64,000 nucleotides of DNA from Qipengyuania xiamenensis (GTDB taxonomy: Bacteria; Pseudomonadota; Alphaproteobacteria; Sphingomonadales; Sphingomonadaceae), in assembly GCF_019711495.1 (NCBI RefSeq), contig NZ_JAIGNM010000001.1, positions 496,001 to 560,000 on the forward strand, read 5' to 3'. A program made the position numbers and the translations under genes. The notes under the pieces were generated by a model. That model had not been told where the DNA came from and did no database searches. It worked only from the letters and a program-made list of their open reading frames with translations. Every line of letters begins with the position of its first letter. The stretch's first letter is position 1. Positions 61,452-64,000 of this stretch are shown here, one piece after another.

Positions 61452-64000
61452 ATGGGTAACGAGAGCCAGAACTTCCTGCCCGAAATGGGCGATCAGGAAG
61501 GTCCGCAGCAGGGCCCCAGCTGGGGCAATCCCAACTGGCTGCAGCAGGTGGTCGACAGCGACGCGGATCTGACCGCGGCGCTGGACCCCACGCAGATGCG
61601 CCTTGCGGTGAAAGCCGCAGCGGAAAAAGCCGGCAAGGCCACCGATCCCAAGGCGATCGAGCAGGCAGCGGACGACAGCATCAAGGCGATGCTGCTCGTG
61701 CGGCTTTACCGTGTCCGCGGACATCTGGCGGCCGATCTCGACCCGCTGGGGCTCTCGCACCGCGACATACCCGACGATCTTAAGCTCGAATGGCACGGCC
61801 TTGCAGGGCAGGAAGCGCGCGAAGTCTATGTCGGCGGCGTGTTCGGTTTCGAATGGGTCAGCATCGGCGAGCTTTTCCGCGTCCTGCGCGAGACCTATTG
61901 CGGCAAGGTCGGCCTCGAATACATGCATATTTCGGACACGACCGAGCGTCGTTTCCTGCAGGACAAGTTCGAGACCCCCGAAGACACGATCCAGTTCACC
62001 GACGAAGGCAAGCGCGCGATCCTTGCCTCGGTGATCCGCGGCGAGGAATACGAGAAGTTCCTCGGCAAGAAGTACGTCGGCACCAAGCGCTTCGGCCTCG
62101 ATGGCGGCGAATCCATGATCCCCGCGCTCGAAGCGGTGATCAAGTACGGCGGCCAGCTCGGCGTGCGCGAGATCATCTACGGGATGGCTCACCGTGGCCG
62201 CCTCAACGTTCTCGCGAACGTGATGGGCAAGCCGTACAAGGTCATCTTCCACGAGTTCTCGGGCGGTTCCTCGAACCCCGACGATGTCGGCGGTTCGGGC
62301 GACGTGAAGTATCACCTCGGCACCAGCACTGACCGCTCGTTTGACGGCATCGACGTGCACATGAGCCTCGTGCCCAACCCCTCGCATCTCGAGGCGGTGA
62401 ACCCGGTCGTGCTCGGCAAGACCCGTGCACAGCAGGCCATTCGCGACGATCTCAAGCAGCACGAGCAGGTCCTGCCGGTGCTGCTGCACGGTGACGCCGC
62501 CTTCGCAGGCCAGGGTATCGTGTGGGAATGCCTCGGCTTCTCGGGCGTGCGCGGTTACAACACCGGCGGCTGCCTGCACTTCGTCATCAACAACCAGATC
62601 GGCTTCACGACGAGCCCGCAGTTCGCGCGCTCCTCGCCCTACCCCAGCGATGTGGCAAAGGGCGTCCAGGCCCCGATCCTGCACGTAAACGGCGACGACC
62701 CGGAAGCGGTCACTTTCGCCTGCAAGTTGGCAATCGAATACCGCCAGACGTTCGGCCGCGATATCGTGATCGACATGTGGTGCTATCGCCGCTTCGGCCA
62801 TAACGAGGGCGACGAACCGAAATTCACCCAGCCGCTGATGTATGACGAGATCCGCAAGCACCCGCGTGTGAGCGAGCTCTATACCAAGCGCCTCGAGAGC
62901 GAAGGTGTCATCAAGTCGGGCGATGCCGACGCGTTGCGCAACGAGTTCGACCAGCACCTGGAAGACGAATTCGCAGCTGCCAAGGACTACAAGCCCAACG
63001 AAGCCGACTGGTTCGGCGGTCGCTGGGCGGGTCTCAACAAGCCCGCCGATCCCGAAACCGCGCGTCGCAATGTCGAAACCGGCATCGACCAGAAACTGTT
63101 CGACAGCCTCGGCCGGACGCTGACCACTGTCCCCGAGGACGTGACGATCCACAAGACCCTGGGCCGCGTGCTCAAGGCCAAGAAGGACATGTTCGACAGC
63201 GGTGAAGGCTTCGACTGGGCGACCGGCGAAGCGCTCGCTTTCGGCAGCCTCGTCACCGAAGGCTTCGGTGTGCGCCTGTCGGGCCAGGATTCGGGTCGCG
63301 GCACCTTCTCTCAGCGCCACGCCGTCTGGATCGACCAGAAGGACGAGCGCAAGTACATTCCGCTCACCACGCTGCCGCACGGCAAGTTCGAGGTCTATGA
63401 CAGCCCCTTGAGCGAATACGGCGTGCTCGGCTTCGAATACGGTTTCGCCATGGCGGACCCGAAGAGCCTTGTGATGTGGGAAGCGCAGTTCGGCGATTTC
63501 GCCAATGGCGCACAGATCATGATCGACCAGTTCATTGCAGCTGGCGAAGTGAAGTGGCTGCGCGCAAACGGCCTCGTGCTGCTGCTGCCGCATGGCTACG
63601 AAGGCCAGGGTCCGGAACACAGTTCGGCGCGTCTTGAACGCTTCCTGCAGCTGTGCGCGAACGACAATATCCAGGTCTGCAACATCACCACGCCGGCGAA
63701 CTACTTCCATGTGCTTCGCCGCCAGATGCTGCGTCCGTTCCGCAAGCCGATGGTCATCATGACCCCGAAGTCGCTGCTCCGTCATCCGCTGGCGAAGTCG
63801 ACGGCGGAAGAGTTCATGGGCGATCACCACTTCATGCGGATCAAGTCCGACATGACGGAGATCGACGACAAGAAGATCAAGCGTCTCGTCCTGTGCAGCG
63901 GCAAGGTCGCCTACGACCTGATGCAGCGCCGCGACGAAGCGGAATTGAAGGACGTGTCGATCGTCCGTATCGAACAGCTCTATCCCTTCCCCGGCGAACC
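61452..64000 (+). CDS. sucA: 2-oxoglutarate dehydrogenase E1 component, 5' part
   Basis: The thiamine-diphosphate E1 enzyme of the 2-oxoglutarate dehydrogenase complex. The frame is open from ATG 61452 through the right edge (849 complete codons). Present are the N-terminal tail, LYRVRGHLAADLDPLG, EYMHISDTTERRFLQ, GMAHRGRLNVLANV, the VNGDDPEAV thiamine-binding motif and GQDSGRGTFSQRHAV. The C-terminus lies outside. It starts 33 bases after sucD, so mdh-sucD-sucA is one transcription unit. Confidence 0.97.
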   Translation, partial: MGNESQNFLPEMGDQEGPQQGPSWGNPNWLQQVVDSDADLTAALDPTQMRLAVKAAAEKAGKATDPKAIEQAADDSIKAMLLVRLYRVRGHLAADLDPLGLSHRDIPDDLKLEWHGLAGQEAREVYVGGVFGFEWVSIGELFRVLRETYCGKVGLEYMHISDTTERRFLQDKFETPEDTIQFTDEGKRAILASVIRGEEYEKFLGKKYVGTKRFGLDGGESMIPALEAVIKYGGQLGVREIIYGMAHRGRLNVLANVMGKPYKVIFHEFSGGSSNPDDVGGSGDVKYHLGTSTDRSFDGIDVHMSLVPNPSHLEAVNPVVLGKTRAQQAIRDDLKQHEQVLPVLLHGDAAFAGQGIVWECLGFSGVRGYNTGGCLHFVINNQIGFTTSPQFARSSPYPSDVAKGVQAPILHVNGDDPEAVTFACKLAIEYRQTFGRDIVIDMWCYRRFGHNEGDEPKFTQPLMYDEIRKHPRVSELYTKRLESEGVIKSGDADALRNEFDQHLEDEFAAAKDYKPNEADWFGGRWAGLNKPADPETARRNVETGIDQKLFDSLGRTLTTVPEDVTIHKTLGRVLKAKKDMFDSGEGFDWATGEALAFGSLVTEGFGVRLSGQDSGRGTFSQRHAVWIDQKDERKYIPLTTLPHGKFEVYDSPLSEYGVLGFEYGFAMADPKSLVMWEAQFGDFANGAQIMIDQFIAAGEVKWLRANGLVLLLPHGYEGQGPEHSSARLERFLQLCANDNIQVCNITTPANYFHVLRRQMLRPFRKPMVIMTPKSLLRHPLAKSTAEEFMGDHHFMRIKSDMTEIDDKKIKRLVLCSGKVAYDLMQRRDEAELKDVSIVRIEQLYPFPGE

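Overview
The window is chromosomal DNA from an alphaproteobacterium, most likely a member of the Sphingomonadales close to Erythrobacter/Erythrobacteraceae. The evidence is high G+C, a CckA cell-cycle kinase, the alphaproteobacterial SOS operator (GAAC-N7-GAAC) in front of both recA and uvrA, GTGA/ATGA-coupled operons, many secreted proteins and a B12-controlled TonB receptor. No rRNA, tRNA, CRISPR array, integrase or insertion sequence was seen. The species assignment is inference from protein character.

Layout. 1-5.2 kb: end of a nitrilase-family gene, an AT-richer secreted subtilase, a KefB-type antiporter and a small hydrophilic protein. 5.2-18.5 kb is almost all on the minus strand: alaS, a GST, recA with its SOS box, two tandem DUF4139 proteins, then the run dapA-DUF805-smpB-DUF2062-cckA. 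18.5-28 kb: soluble lytic transglycosylase, greB, an OmpA-type barrel, rlmN and a methyltransferase, MOSC and glycine-zipper proteins, and an SDR/cytochrome b/molybdopterin oxidoreductase operon. 28-36 kb: cyclopropane-fatty-acid synthase family protein, membrane acyltransferase, a diguanylate cyclase, argG, a 0.9 kb gene-free stretch that looks like a large structured RNA, an RlpA protein, a 2OG-Fe(II) oxygenase and a CHRD protein.

36-38.4 kb is a small accessory islet of lower G+C. It holds an overlapping pair: a winged-helix/TIR-domain protein and a partner with no clear family. This is the best candidate here for an undescribed anti-phage system. It is followed by uvrA, an RTX metalloprotease with a leishmanolysin-like zinc site, two paralogous diguanylate cyclases flanking a phage-type lysozyme, thpR, unknown secreted proteins and an M3 dipeptidase.

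52.7-58.8 kb is a minus-strand vitamin B12 uptake operon (btuB-btuF-btuC-btuD plus two small unknowns) behind a cobalamin riboswitch. 58.9-64 kb is the start of a TCA-cycle operon, mdh-sucD-sucA, with sucC missing from its usual place between mdh and sucD; sucA runs off the right edge.

Most valuable for follow-up: the TIR pair (36764-38402), the tetraloop-rich RNA region (about 33.5-34.03 kb), three TTAAC half-sites at exact 22-bp intervals before a diguanylate cyclase (43292-43340), a 31-residue membrane protein (36105-36200), and the RTX metalloprotease.
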